Below are positions 1 through 11,300 of a DNA stretch of 64,000 bases, in pieces. Position 1 is the stretch's first letter, and every line of letters starts with the position of its first letter. A model generated the notes under the pieces. That model saw only the letters and a list, made by a program, of their open reading frames with translations, did not search any database and was not told where the DNA came from. The stretch is from positions 726,001-790,000 of the forward strand of contig JACVTC010000042.1 in NCBI GenBank assembly GCA_016946835.1. Reading direction: 5' to 3'. Both the position numbers and the translations under genes were made by a program. Source of the stretch: Neocallimastix lanati (nom. inval.) (Eukaryota; Neocallimastigomycota; Neocallimastigomycetes; Neocallimastigales; Neocallimastigaceae).

Positions 1-741
1 AATATTAAATAAATTTAAAATAATTATATATTACTTTGAAATAAAATTTCTTATTAGTTATATCAAATAAAATTTAAATAAATTATTTTAAATAATAATA
101 TTATCAAAAAATTATTTTAATAAATAAATAAATTAATACTTTATTAATTAATATGAGAAATCGGTTTTTGTTAATTGCGTTATTTTTTATAGACTTAACA
201 CATTCTAATCAAATTATCAATTCCTTTCTTTCAAGAAAAAATATATATATTTTAAATTAAACCTGAATATATAAATCTTTTTTTATTTTTTATCATAAAT
301 TATACTCTAAAATCATAGAGTTATTTGTTTAATTGAATTGGAACTTCTTTTTAAAAAATGTATATTTAAAATTAAATAATTTATAAATCATATTCTGTAT
401 TTTGAATTAAAGTAATTTAAATTAGCAATGATACAAATATATATAAAATAATAATATTTTCATTATAACTTTTACACATAGTCCAGGACAATTAAACATA
501 ATATGAATAGATATTCTAGATTTATTATTATGAATAATTTCGTTTACAAATAATATAAAATAAAATATAGAGAATACTAGTTTGAAAAATCTAACGATGT
601 AGTTAGTTTTATAACCATAATGATATTTATTTATTTAATTTCATAATGTCATGTATTTAATTTATTTCATAATTTTTTAGTCGTTTGTATGTGAAAATTT
701 AATAACTTTCAAATAAGGAAGTATACAGGTTTTAAGATGTA
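1..741. other. AT-rich intergenic DNA
   Basis: This stretch is almost pure A/T with short homopolymers and no open frame of note on either strand. I see no RNA gene, no clear repeat unit and no coding remnant in it. Confidence 0.6.
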
Positions 742-968
742 TTAAAGAAATACCATGAAGCTATTCTTTGCCTGAATTCTAAAATTAGATTCCTGACTTT
801 TAACCAGAATAATCGTTTTCTTTTCAAATGCCCTAATGAAATTTAATTGTATCCATAACGCAGTAAACGATTTCCCAGTACCTGGAGAATGATAGATTAA
901 AAATCTTTTAATCGCATTATTATCTGCACTCATATACCGTACAGGCAATACTTGATTAAAATTTACTA
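742..968 (-). pseudogene. Relic of a viral-type (D6/D11-like) superfamily 2 helicase, Walker A region
   Basis: A minus-strand open stretch of about 75 codons contains a Walker A P-loop (SPGTGKSF) preceded by the hydrophobic strand FLIYH and followed by an Ala/Leu/Trp helix and a second strand (TIILVK). The layout, a 'R-F-L-x-Y-H-x-x-G-T-G-K' strand-loop-helix followed by a 'K-x-x-I-I-L-V' strand, is that of the D6R/D11L-like helicases of nucleocytoplasmic large DNA viruses and of the related helicase on fungal linear plasmids. Only the N-terminal ATPase edge survives: the frame closes soon after the second strand and no helicase motifs II-VI are visible. I infer a degraded insertion. The neighbour is a copia relic in opposite orientation, so this is a graveyard of mobile DNA. 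An ordinary AAA or SNF2 ATPase fragment is the main alternative. Confidence 0.45.
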
Positions 969-983
969 GTAATAATATTATTA

Positions 984-1700
984 ACGCCTATGTTGACGCA
1001 GATTACGCCCGGAGATGAAGAGATAAGAAGATCAGCAAGTGGGAAATACACCTACAAGTTGGGGTTCTTAACTTCAGCATTGTGTCTCAACGTTAACTGG
1101 AGAATCGGAATATTACAGTCTTAGTGAATGCTTTAAACACTTTGAATGGTACCTAAATCTATTTATGAAATTGAACATTAATGCCCAAATACATTAATGT
1201 TAATGTTAATAGCAAGGCCTTATATATAATAGTTATATATAATAGTTAAAGATCAATCCATAAATCCAAAAACAAAAACATATAGAAATTAGATTCCATT
1301 ACGTAAGAGAATTAGTAAAAGAAAATAAAATAAAACTTTATTATATTAAATCGGAAAACAATTTAGCATATGGTTTTACCAAGTATTTGAATAACACTCT
1401 AATTGAAAATTTTAGAAATTCTATTCTTTATTCTCTTGATACTTTTAAGTAAATCTAATTGAACTAATTATTTAAGTTAAATTTGAGGGGGAATGTTAGA
1501 AATTATTCCTTCCTAATCAAATATTAAATGTTTCTATTTTATTAAATAATAACTAATTAAAGACAATGTAAATAATATAATAGAAAGTATAAAAGAAAGT
1601 AATTTTAACAAAGAATAATTTTTAATTGTTGTTAATCTACAATAATATATTTTTCATTTTCATCATAATTTAAAAGATGAGTCTTAAATACTCATATAAA
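984..1700 (+). mobile_element. Degenerate Ty1/copia-type LTR retrotransposon 3' end (RNase H, polypurine tract, start of LTR)
   Basis: From 986 the plus strand reads YVDADYA, the start of the copia RNase H domain. A frameshift is followed by GDEEIRRSASGKYTYKLGF. Another frame then gives ESEYYSLSECFKH, matching the copia 'EAEY...LSE..K' block. At about 1280-1440 comes FHYVRELVKENKI followed by YIKSENNLAYGFTKYL, the conserved RNase H C-terminus ('H.VRELV...I.L.YI.TE.NLAD..TK.L'). A purine tract (gaggggga, 1485-1492) sits directly before TGTTAGA at 1494, the normal arrangement of polypurine tract and 3' LTR in copia elements. The right edge of the LTR cannot be placed, and 1700 is a guess. Several frameshifts and stops show it is dead. 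No integrase or reverse transcriptase precedes it, so it is a 5'-truncated relic. Confidence 0.75.
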
Positions 1701-2619
1701 TGGTCTTTTTTTTTTATTTTTTTTTTTACATATTTTCATAACTATTTTATTTAGTATGTATATATTTCAAAAACAAAACTAGCTAATATCTAATAAACTA
1801 ATAAACAAATAAATCAATAAAATTAAAATTAAACTATTGATTTATTTCTAGTGATACACTTTATTTAAATAAAGTAATTTATTATTAATTTATCAGTATA
1901 GCATTAATAAACTTATAAATTAAAGTATTATTTTATAATTATAACTATTTTATAATTAAATCCTTTATAAAATATATATAAATTCACCTTTTAAATATAT
2001 ATAATGATCAAATATAAGAATCCTTTGAAGGAAAATAAAAGTTTAATTTTAAATGAAAAAAATTATAAAATTATTAAATATATTTTGTATGAAATAATTT
2101 AATATTTTAAAATATTATCTATTTTTATTTTATAATAAAATTATTTAATGATATTATTTAAGTCTATAATAAAATAATAAATAGAAGAAATTTTCCCGTA
2201 AATATTATACAGTAATCTTTACAACATCACCCTTTAAGCCGAGCTCCTGCAAGTTTTTTTTTTTTTTATGGCAGATCAATAACATATGTTTAATAATTTT
2301 TTTTTTTTTACTTTATGAATTTCATTATTTTTATTAGTAATTTTTTATTTCGTTGGATCGTTTTTATTTTTTCTAATTATTCTATTATATTCTAATCAGT
2401 AGCTTAAACTTCTTCACACCAAGTATTTTCATTGTGTTAAGACTTTTTCATCGAATAATAAATTAACAATACTGTTGGAAGTTTTCTATTATATTTTTTC
2501 TCTGGAGCTTTTCACATGATATCAACGATTATTTAATTGAAAAAAAAATTTTCTTTGTTTTTTTAAATATTCTTAGAATTCATTTTCATTGTATGGTTCT
2601 ACAGTATTAAAGATTTAAT
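1701..2619. other. AT-rich intergenic DNA
   Basis: A/T-rich sequence with short poly-T runs. No open frame or recognisable remnant was found. It may include the unplaced end of the copia LTR on the left and the extreme 3' end of the LINE relic on the right. Confidence 0.5.
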
Positions 2620-2875
2620 TCTGTAAATTTCCAATTCTTTACAGTCAAAGATCCAGTGAGAAAAAAACTAAGTAAACTAACACCAAAACATGGGCAACAT
2701 TTAGGGCAATCTACTGAAACTATTTTTTTTTTTTTTAATGGAAATACTAATGTCATATTTAAAGACATACCTAATTCGAGAAATTCAAAAGAATCCTAAT
2801 TGATACTAATAATATTAAAATATTAACTCTTTGATTTCTGAATTAAATCTAAAATTATTCTCCTTGCAAATAATT

Positions 2876-2911
<36 letters not shown>

Positions 2912-4300
2912 CTTTTAAGGGTTTGAAGATATCTCTTTCCAAATAAAACTTATTTATTTCACTTGTTTTTTTTTACTATTTAGTTTTTTATCCAGAGTCC
3001 TTGATTCTTTAATCCATGAGTAATGTGACATAGTAGAAATATTATTAGTGAGATGATTAATAATACATGATGAATTTTTCCGTTTTCTAAAGCAGCGAAA
3101 TTGAGAAATAGCACAAATAGCTGAAATAGGAGGTATTCTCAATTCACGTGTAACTAACATATGAATTACGAGATTTAAATCCATAACTCCAATAAAGTCT
3201 TCTATTAATAATTTTTTGAGCTTTAGCGCATTTGTTCTTATTTGAACCAAAGAGAGGAGCATAATATAAAACAAGACTAAGAATAAAGGAAATTAAACCA
3301 TATTTCGTCAATGGGAAAGGAATAGATTTATTTAGAAGAAATCGAAAGTACGAAATTAACTTGACATTTAAATTACTGTTTAATTTGGATTGTATAGGTT
3401 TCAATGATAAAGATTCATCAAAAGGAATACCAAGATAAGTATAGTTGTCAGTTATAGTGAAATTTGTTACGACCAATAAAGAAAGATGGATCTTTCGTAA
3501 TTTATCGGTCTAATAAAGTTAATCGGTTTTACAACAAAAGTAGCACACTTATTAATTTCCAAAAGTCATTTCATTTTTAATAGAGTATTCATGAACCTTA
3601 TTCAAAATTTTCTTAAGAGCTTGTTTAGATGAAGAAATTAAAATAATATCATCAGCCAAAAAGTACACCACAACATTATTGAGATTCTAAATATATAAAA
3701 TTATTCCAGTATATCATTAATGAACAAATTGAACAAGATAGGAAATAGAGGGCATCCTTGTTTAACACCACGATTAATTGAAAATTTCCTCTGAGAGATT
3801 ACCATTAAAAAAGCACGAGCTTTAGAGGATAGATAAAGGTTCCTTAAAAACAGATGACATTTATTTCTTATTCCTAAGTTATATAATTTGGTCAAAATAT
3901 TGAAGATAGGTACTGAATCATAGGTTTTTTTAAGATCAAGAAAAGCGAGATAAGTAAAATTTCTTTGAAATTTTCTTCTTTAACATATTACTCTAATTGA
4001 AGTATATAAACTTATGCATTCTTCTTTATTTCTACATCCAAATTGTTCAGGTCTAACAAATTTATGGTCTAAGGCATATTTAGAAATTTTATTAGTAGCA
4101 TTCTATGAAGTAATTTTTAAGCCAACATTAATAAGAGAAATACCAGAATAATTATTGAAATATGAAAGATCACTTTTTTTTTGGAATTGATATTATAGAA
4201 ACTGAATTCCACTCTTCAGGGTAATCACAGTCCCAAATTTTGTTAAATAATGAAAGTAAATATTTAGCACAATTAGAGTAATGAACATCTGAAAAATCAA
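2620..4300 (-). mobile_element. Degenerate non-LTR (LINE-like) retrotransposon, reverse transcriptase domain
   Basis: Read on the minus strand from about 4290 downward, the frames give in order: CAKYLLSLFNKIWDCDYPEEWNS (finger region; positions 4200-4270, quoted as a guide only in part: LFNKIW and PEEWN); FLDLKKTYDSVP (motif A, about 3900-3950); INRGVKQGCPLFPILFNLFI (motif B, about 3710-3770); YFLADDIILIS, the catalytic 'ADD' box (about 3615-3660); NEMTFG plus a Cys/Ala/Thr-Phe-Val segment (about 3525-3575); and YLGIPF (about 3425-3445). These are the ordered motifs of a LINE reverse transcriptase. Frameshifts and stops separate them. Downstream, open pieces continue through a 30-base A-tract (2877-2909 on the plus strand as T) to CPKC at about 2690, possibly the terminal zinc-knuckle region. 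The element is clearly dead. No endonuclease half is attached, but a similar piece lies at 36.2-37.0 kb. Confidence 0.8.
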
Positions 4301-4304
4301 AAAA

Positions 4305-4562
4305 GATGACGCTAATAGTAATAGTAAATTAGATAAAAATGATAATGATAATAGTAATAGTAAATTAGATAAAAATGAAAATGATAATAGCCACAGTAAC
4401 TCTGAAAATAAAGGTGATGATAATAGTCAGAGCAACTCTGAATGTAGAGATGACGATTATAGCGATAGTAACACTGATAATACTAATAGCCCTAATGAAA
4501 AAAGAAAAACTTTAAAAACTGGAAAAAAAAATATTAACAATATATATCATTTATTTTTATAA
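4305..4562 (+). other. Low-complexity Ser/Asn/Asp-rich open frame, 85 codons, no start codon
   Basis: An open frame runs from just after a TGA to a TAA at 4560 and reads as alternating Asp, Asn and Ser with repeats of NSNSKLDKN, ending in a basic segment (KRKTLKTGKK). There is no in-frame ATG and no obvious intron acceptor. The base composition (AGT, GAT, AAC codons) is richer than the surroundings, so it may be the tail of a decayed coding exon. It abuts the LINE relic. It could equally be a chance product of an imperfect GAT/AAT repeat. Confidence 0.25.
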
Positions 4563-5639
4563 AAAAAAAAAAAAGTAACTAAAATTTAAAAATTTATGAT
4601 CAGTAATAAATATTAATACAATATACAACATTTATAATTAATGGGTTCATTTAAAATAAGATTTTCTTTACTATTATTTTTATTATTTATAAGAATATAT
4701 TCAATTCTATCTAACTAATTTTATATATTTGAAAATATTATTTTATATTTATTATAACATTATAATTATGAATCTAGTAAATATAATGTCCATTTAATAT
4801 AATAATTTATTATTATTATTATTATCAACCATATTTTATCATTATTGTATCTTTTTATTATTCAATGATATGATAATAAATAAATATACTAAATATATTT
4901 TTCATTAGAAATGAAGATAATGAATAAAAAATAAATAATAATTATTATTAATTATGTTTAATAATGAACTTTATAATTTTTATAATTATTATTAACATAA
5001 TAATGCATATGATCAATTATCAATTATTTATTATAATTTCTATTTTATAAGATTTCAGAAGAAAAATGACCGTTTTAACACCACTTTCTCTTAATAAAGT
5101 TTTTATTTTAGAAAGTGAGGAATTTATTTCAGTGTTATTTTGGGACGAAAAAAAATTTAAAAAAATGGCATCCAGTGTTCACATTATTTTATACTGATAT
5201 GATCTTATTAGAGGGAATATTCACAATAATGAAAAAATAAATTTATTAAAAAAAATTTTTTTTTGTCATAAATTTATGATAAAAAATTTTTAAAAGCTTT
5301 TTGTCCACACTTTTATTAATGAAAAAATCAATATTCTATGTAATATTTTCATATATTCACAGGTTCCCACATGTTCAACACATGATCCACATAAATCATA
5401 GTTTTATAATAAAATTAAAAAAAAATATTAAAAATAAAAAAAAAATGGTGTTTATATATTCAATAAAAAAAATCAAGTTTGATATAAATAGTATAAATAA
5501 AATAAATATATAAATAATATTTTAAATAATCAATTAATATATTTTAATAAATAAATATATATATTTTAAATAAATAATCATTTCACTACATTTAAAATAA
5601 TTGATTTGTTACAAATTTATTTATTATTTGTTATATTAA

Positions 5640-5880
5640 TATACAACAAATAATAAATAATAAATAATAAATAATAATAATAATAATAATAATAAAAATA
5701 ATAATAATAAATAATAATAATAATAATAACAAATAATAATAATAATAATATTACTAATAATAATAATAAAATAAATAGATAATAAATAATAAAAAATAAT
5801 AAATAATAATAATAATAGTAATAAAAAATAATAATAAATAATAATAATTAAATAATAATAATTAAATAATAATAATAATT
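5640..5880. repeat. Imperfect AAT/AAAT microsatellite
   Basis: About 240 bases of AAT, AAAT and AATAAT units with occasional C or G interruptions. It has no fixed longer period. Confidence 0.8.
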
Positions 5881-6690
5881 AAAAGGTATTATCTTAATTG
5901 TTTTTTAATTTCTTATATTATTATTATTATGATATAAAAAAGCATTGATATAAAATCATTAAACAATTGATTTAAGGTTATTATTTTATTACAACAATTA
6001 ATAGAATTTTGGTTAATAAAATTCATAAATAAACAATAAATAAATACTTATTTCTAGAAATAAATTCTATGATTAAATATATACTTTCTATTATATAAAA
6101 TATTAAATAATATTTTATGTTTCCTTTTCAAATAAATAATACTTATTTATTTAATTAATAATAAGTAACTTATTAATTAATTATTTATTCATATATATTA
6201 TATTTATTTTCCTTAATATTTAAATATTATTAACCTAAACTTCGGTAATAGTATTTCAATTTTATTTGTTATTATTAATAATGTATTTTTTATTATTTAT
6301 CAATTATTTATAACTTTTTTTTTTATTTTAGTTTTAAATAATTATATGTAATACAATGAAATCACTACTAGATATATATTTATTATAATAATAATAGCAA
6401 TAATAATAGATATATGTTAATATATGATAATTAATAATAATAGTAAAAACTCTATTTATTTTTCAAGTAATTCAATATTACTTGTATAAAGAAATAATTA
6501 AATAATTAACATGATTTATTAAGAATTAGTAACCAGAGAATTTTCAAGAATACAAAAGTAAACTAAAAAGTAAATAGTATTTAAGAGTAACTTATAGAAA
6601 TCACATATACAATATGCAATGAAAATAAATTATACTAATAAATAATAGTACATTTCTGGAGGATTGAATGTTAAAAAATAAATATCTCTT

Positions 6691-6693
<3 letters not shown>

Positions 6694-6721
<28 letters not shown>

Positions 6722-6800
6722 GTAGGATTTTGATTTAACCCTTCAGGACCAGTCCTTTTAATGAAATTTCTACACAGGGAAAAGGAAACACCAAAGAAAT
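6694..6800 (-). other. Possible retrocopy 3' end with A-tail
   Basis: On the minus strand, a short segment of higher GC (6722-6800, with CCTGAAGGGTT) ends in a 28-base A run (plus-strand T run 6694-6721). This resembles the polyadenylated end of a reverse-transcribed RNA. No target-site duplication was identified, and homopolymers of this length are common in the window. Confidence 0.2.
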
Positions 6801-7533
6801 AGAAAAAAAAAAATATTATTTCTATTTATGAAATATTAGGACAAAAGAATAAAGAAGTCCAACAACAGTTAGTATATCATAGAGTATAAATATTTTTTTT
6901 TTTTTTTTATGCAAAATAATTAAAAATAAAGGATTATCAAATATTATCGCTAGCAATAATAATTACTCGATTTTCACTAAATCTAATAATAATATTAAAT
7001 AAAAAAAAGTAATTTAAAGATAAAGATAAAAAAAAAATAATAATTATTAAATAGTGATAGTAATACTAAAAATATATATAAAATTTAAAACATAAATAAA
7101 AAATAAATTTTTTTTTTATTATTAATTAAAGTTTCATTCTTAATTTACTGCGTTGGAATCAAGCGAAAAGAAATTTTTAATCTATTTCATACCACCTTCA
7201 TGATATTTTACTTTAGATAAATAAAATATTCTTGGTAAAAATAAAAAAAAAAAAAACCTTTGAAAAAAAAATTATTTTTTTTTATTTTTTTATCTTAAAA
7301 ATTTTATTTTTGATCTTTAATATAAAAATCAAAAAAATTTTCTCGTTTTTACGACTAATTTCAATATTTAATTTTTTTTTATTTTCATCTTTAATTCTTC
7401 ATATTTTTTTTTTTTTTAATAAAAAAAAAATATATATATATATAAAAAAAAAAGAAACTTCGTGAAAGAGGAGTTTTAAAAAAAATTTTTTTTTTATAGT
7501 AGTAGAAAAAAGAAAAGAAAGGAAGCTAATTGA

Positions 7534-7553
7534 AAAGTTTACTTGTAAACTTT
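7534..7553. promoter_or_regulatory. Near-perfect 20-bp palindrome upstream of gene 1
   Basis: AAAGTTTAC and its exact reverse complement GTAAACTTT flank a TT centre, about 470 bases upstream of the gene 1 start codon, in one of the few upstream stretches that is not homopolymeric. A dimeric transcription factor site is possible. AT-rich DNA makes chance palindromes fairly common, so this is only a candidate. Confidence 0.25.
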
Positions 7554-8019
7554 ACACCACAATTCTTAATTCTTTATATTTTTTCTATTTTACAAAAAAA
7601 AAAAATTTTTTTTTTTATAAATTCTTCCTTTTTTTTAAGTTTATTTTAATTTTTTTTTATATTGAAGGTTTTATTGAAAATTTTTATTCTTTTAAAAGAA
7701 GAATTTAAAAATTTATACCATAAAAAGATTAAATAAAAGGTAAAGAAAAATAAAATAAAAGAGTGAATAATAAAATTAATTGACATCTTAAAATTCTAAT
7801 CAATTATTTTTTAATTATTATTAATTTTATAAATTAATTTTTTATCAAAGATTGTAAATATTATATTAGAAAAAGAAAATAAAAAAAATTTGTATATAAT
7901 TGAACATACACACAAAAATTTTATATATAAAATATTCATTGTAAACATAGAGAAAAAAGAATCGTTTTGTTCTAAATACTCTTTTTTTTTTTGTAAAAAA
8001 GAATAAAACCGTTTAAAAA

Positions 8020-8333
8020 ATGGTTAATTACAAACTTTTTAGTCTACCGTTATTGGTGGGCTTTTTGATGAAAAGTAGAATAGTTTCGGGTAATTATTTA
8101 AAATAATATTTTTAATATAAAATACAGAGATAGTATTACTAATTAATAATAAAATATTCATAAAATTTAAATTTAATAAATAGCTACTTGTGAAATAACG
8201 TATAATAGCGGTTATGTAACGGAGGGTTGTGGTAAATATAAATTAAATAAATGCATAGAAATATTCATATATATATGTAATGAAATATAATAAGTATTTT
8301 TAAAACTAATAAATAATTTATAATAAATAAAAG
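8020..8333 (+). other. Gene 1 5' module: signal-peptide exon, two introns and a 48-bp exon
   Basis: Exon 1 (8020-8089) encodes the secretion signal and ends TCG G. Intron 1 (8090-8183) begins gtaatt and ends atag. Exon 2 (8184-8231) encodes ATCEITYNSGYVTEGC and ends TGT G. Intron 2 (8232-8333) begins gtaaat and ends aaag. Exon 3 then continues ANDKSDDGYYW. The recovered protein places one complete Cys pair and the first GYY motif in register, which supports both splices. Confidence 0.8.
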
Positions 8334-11300
8334 CTAATGATAAATCAGATGATGGTTATTACTGGGTGGAGAGTCAAAAAAAAGTAGTAAATTATGTAAA
8401 GGCTGAAACAACACCTAAAGAAGTTTCTGGTGATGGTTATTATTTATTTAAAAATGGCGATCTTTGCTTAATAAATGGAACCAACACTAACCCAAAAGGT
8501 GAAGCAGTGGGTAAAAGTGGCCTTAGAGGTTACTATGGAAATGCAAATGGTGATGTTTATGGATGTGTTGACAGTACCTGTACTAAAGTTACCGTTGTTG
8601 ATGCCTGTAATGAAGAAAACATTGGAAAAATGGTAAAAAAAGGAAACAATAATTTTGGTCTCTGTCTTAATTCTCAAAAAATTGGTGATACTGAGTACAA
8701 TCCAACATTGGATTTTCTTTTGACTTCAACTAATAACGAAGATAAATCAAAAGAGGAAAAATTGAGATATCTTGTAAAGCACGTTAGATCTTCTGCTGAC
8801 GATGGAAGAATATTCAATTTTGATAAAAATTCGAACTATTACAAGGTAACCCGTTCAATTTATAAAATTGAATTAGATACAACTGCAAAGTATTGTAAAG
8901 CTGATAAAACAACTGAAGTAACTTACAATGATCAAGAACTACTTTGTATGGATGCTAGTAACGGTCTCATCATTAATCGTAAAGTAGATTTCTGTACCTC
9001 AACAAGTTCAGGTAGATACTACAAATGTAGTACTGATAATGGTATATGTACTTCTTATAAGCAAGCCACATACAACGATCAAGAAGTGAATTCCGAATTA
9101 TGTAGTAAAAAAGAAGGAGTCGCAAAAACATATGAAGGTAAATGTAATAATGATGTTGGCTATTACTATTTAATAAATAGTAATGATGAAATTGTTTCAT
9201 CCGAAAATGCATCTGAAGCAGGAGAAGTTGTTCAACTCACTGGAGATACATACACAAAAAAAGATAATAAGGTCGGTTATTATTTAAATGCCGACTATAA
9301 CACTAAAACAGAATATCCCTTAATTTATTGTACTGGTTCAGAGAATGGATGTACATTAAAGAAACCTGAAAGTGGATTAGGATATTATATTACAAATACT
9401 TTAAGCGGTAAAAATGTAGCTACCTTAGAGTCACTTATTAAATGTACAAGTGAAAGAAAATGTGAAAAAATAACTACCCCTAACCCTAATACTTCTACTT
9501 GTTCAACAATTGGTGAAATAATATTTTCAAGTGACAATGTTGTGAGAATTTGTGAAAGAATTCCATCCTCTGGTGTTCCAGTTGGTAATATTAATACAGA
9601 AGGTAAAATTAATACAGAGGAGGCGTTTGAAAAGGAACAAATATTATTGAATGTATCCGCTGGTAATTTCCCAGGTGTGACTACTGTGGGAAACTACATT
9701 GTTAAAATGGTTCGTGCCAAGGATAGTGCTACAGCTACTGTTACTCTCATCGAAAAGGAAGACACTTGTGTGAATGATCACGATATTGTGAAGTACAATG
9801 GTAATTTCTACTACTGTGCCGGTGGTATTAGAGTACCATTCGAAGAAAATGGAGCGAAATTCGCCATTCTAAGAAATAGTTTACCAGTGATTGTTGAAAT
9901 GAAAGAAAACGAATATATTACTAAATGTGCTAAAGATAATACTGTTAATTTTGAAAGAGAAGATTTAGGACCAGATGATTTAGGATACTATGTTGATAGA
10001 AGTAATGGTGCCACAGGAATTATCCTATGTAGTGAAAAAACTGATGATAATGGCACTAAAACGGAGACTTGTGAAGCCATCAGTGATGTCTTTTCAGATT
10101 ATGTTCAAGCTTTTAAGAATGAAGAAATAAATTTCCCAACTTCTGCTACTGATAGCACAAAGTTAACATCAGAACTTATTGTATGTGATGGTAAATGTAA
10201 AGTACCATCTCTTGTAGGAAATGAGTATAAAATTGGTGATAAGGTGTATTATACTATATCAGGAGGTGAAAAATCATACTTTTATAATAGTAAAGGAGAA
10301 TTAATTGATTGTAATTATCATTGTAATTCTAAAAAGAATAATATGGTTGCAGCAGGAGAGAAGATTAATGAGGGACTCTATATCAATGGAGGAAAAGATC
10401 TTTCACTCATTCGTTGTAAAGATAAAGACAGTGACAGTGACGGTAAAATTGAATCGGTAGAATGTGAACCTTTCGATGTTCCATCTTATAGTTACTATGT
10501 TTCTTCTGATAATAAATTAATTAAATGTGGTAAAGAAAGCTGTTCTATTAGTACTCTTTCAAGCGGAATTAAAAACTATATTAATGGTGATGTAAATAGT
10601 GAAAAGAAAATTATTGAATGTGATAAATCTAATGCCAAAATATGTGAAGAAAAGAAAGCAGCATATTACTATGTTAATGAAGATGATAAATCTAATATGG
10701 GTTTAATTTATTGTGGAGAAGATGGATCTTCTTGTAAAAAAACTGAAGGAATTCATCGTGGTGTATTTATTTCTGGTAATGACGAAAATAATCGTTTAAT
10801 TAGTTGTACTATCAGTGAGAATTGTAAAATCATCACTGATAGTGGTGGTGTACCATTGAAGGCAACTGATGATAAAAAGTATTTCTTAAATGGAGAGAGC
10901 GTAGGTGCTCGTATTATCACCGTTGTGGAATATGAAGAAGAACAGGCCAGCGCCAGGAGAAAGAGAGCCAATAAAAAGAAATGGGGCTTTCCTCAGGAAG
11001 CTGTAGCAAAAGCTAATGGAATATATCTAAATGGTAACAGCGATCTTACATTATTTCAAAATGTACTTATATTCTGTACTTCTGAAACATCATGTAAGGA
11101 AATTACACCACCTACTAATTATTCATTTATTGATCCAAATGCATATACTATATTTAAATATGATAATATCTCGAATCCAAATAAGTGGATAACCGAAGAA
11201 ATATTAAATGGAGAAGCATCTGGAACTAAAAATTATATATTCGACAAATCCAGTGGAAAAATTATAACTGAAGATAAAGGAAAAGGATCTCTTGTCATTT

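Larger units (their letters stand above)
4563..8019. other. Intergenic and upstream region of gene 1
   Basis: This region is AT-rich, with ATA-type repeats at 5640-5880, a 28-base T run at 6694-6721, and many paired A and T tracts between 7200 and 8000. The last 800 bases before the gene 1 ATG alternate T tracts and A tracts, a typical nucleosome-poor fungal promoter composition, although TATA-like strings are too common to choose one. Short open frames here (for example 5066-5197 and 7232-7465) have no recognisable content. No RNA gene was seen. Confidence 0.5.

Noticed and set aside
5066-5197. 43-codon ATG frame (MTVLTPLSLNK...)
   Set aside because: Short, no recognisable motif, no neighbour context. 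It could be a relic but cannot be supported.
7232-7465. 77-codon Phe/Ile/Lys frame upstream of gene 1
   Set aside because: Composition equals the alternating A and T tracts of the region. It has no signal beyond absence of stops.
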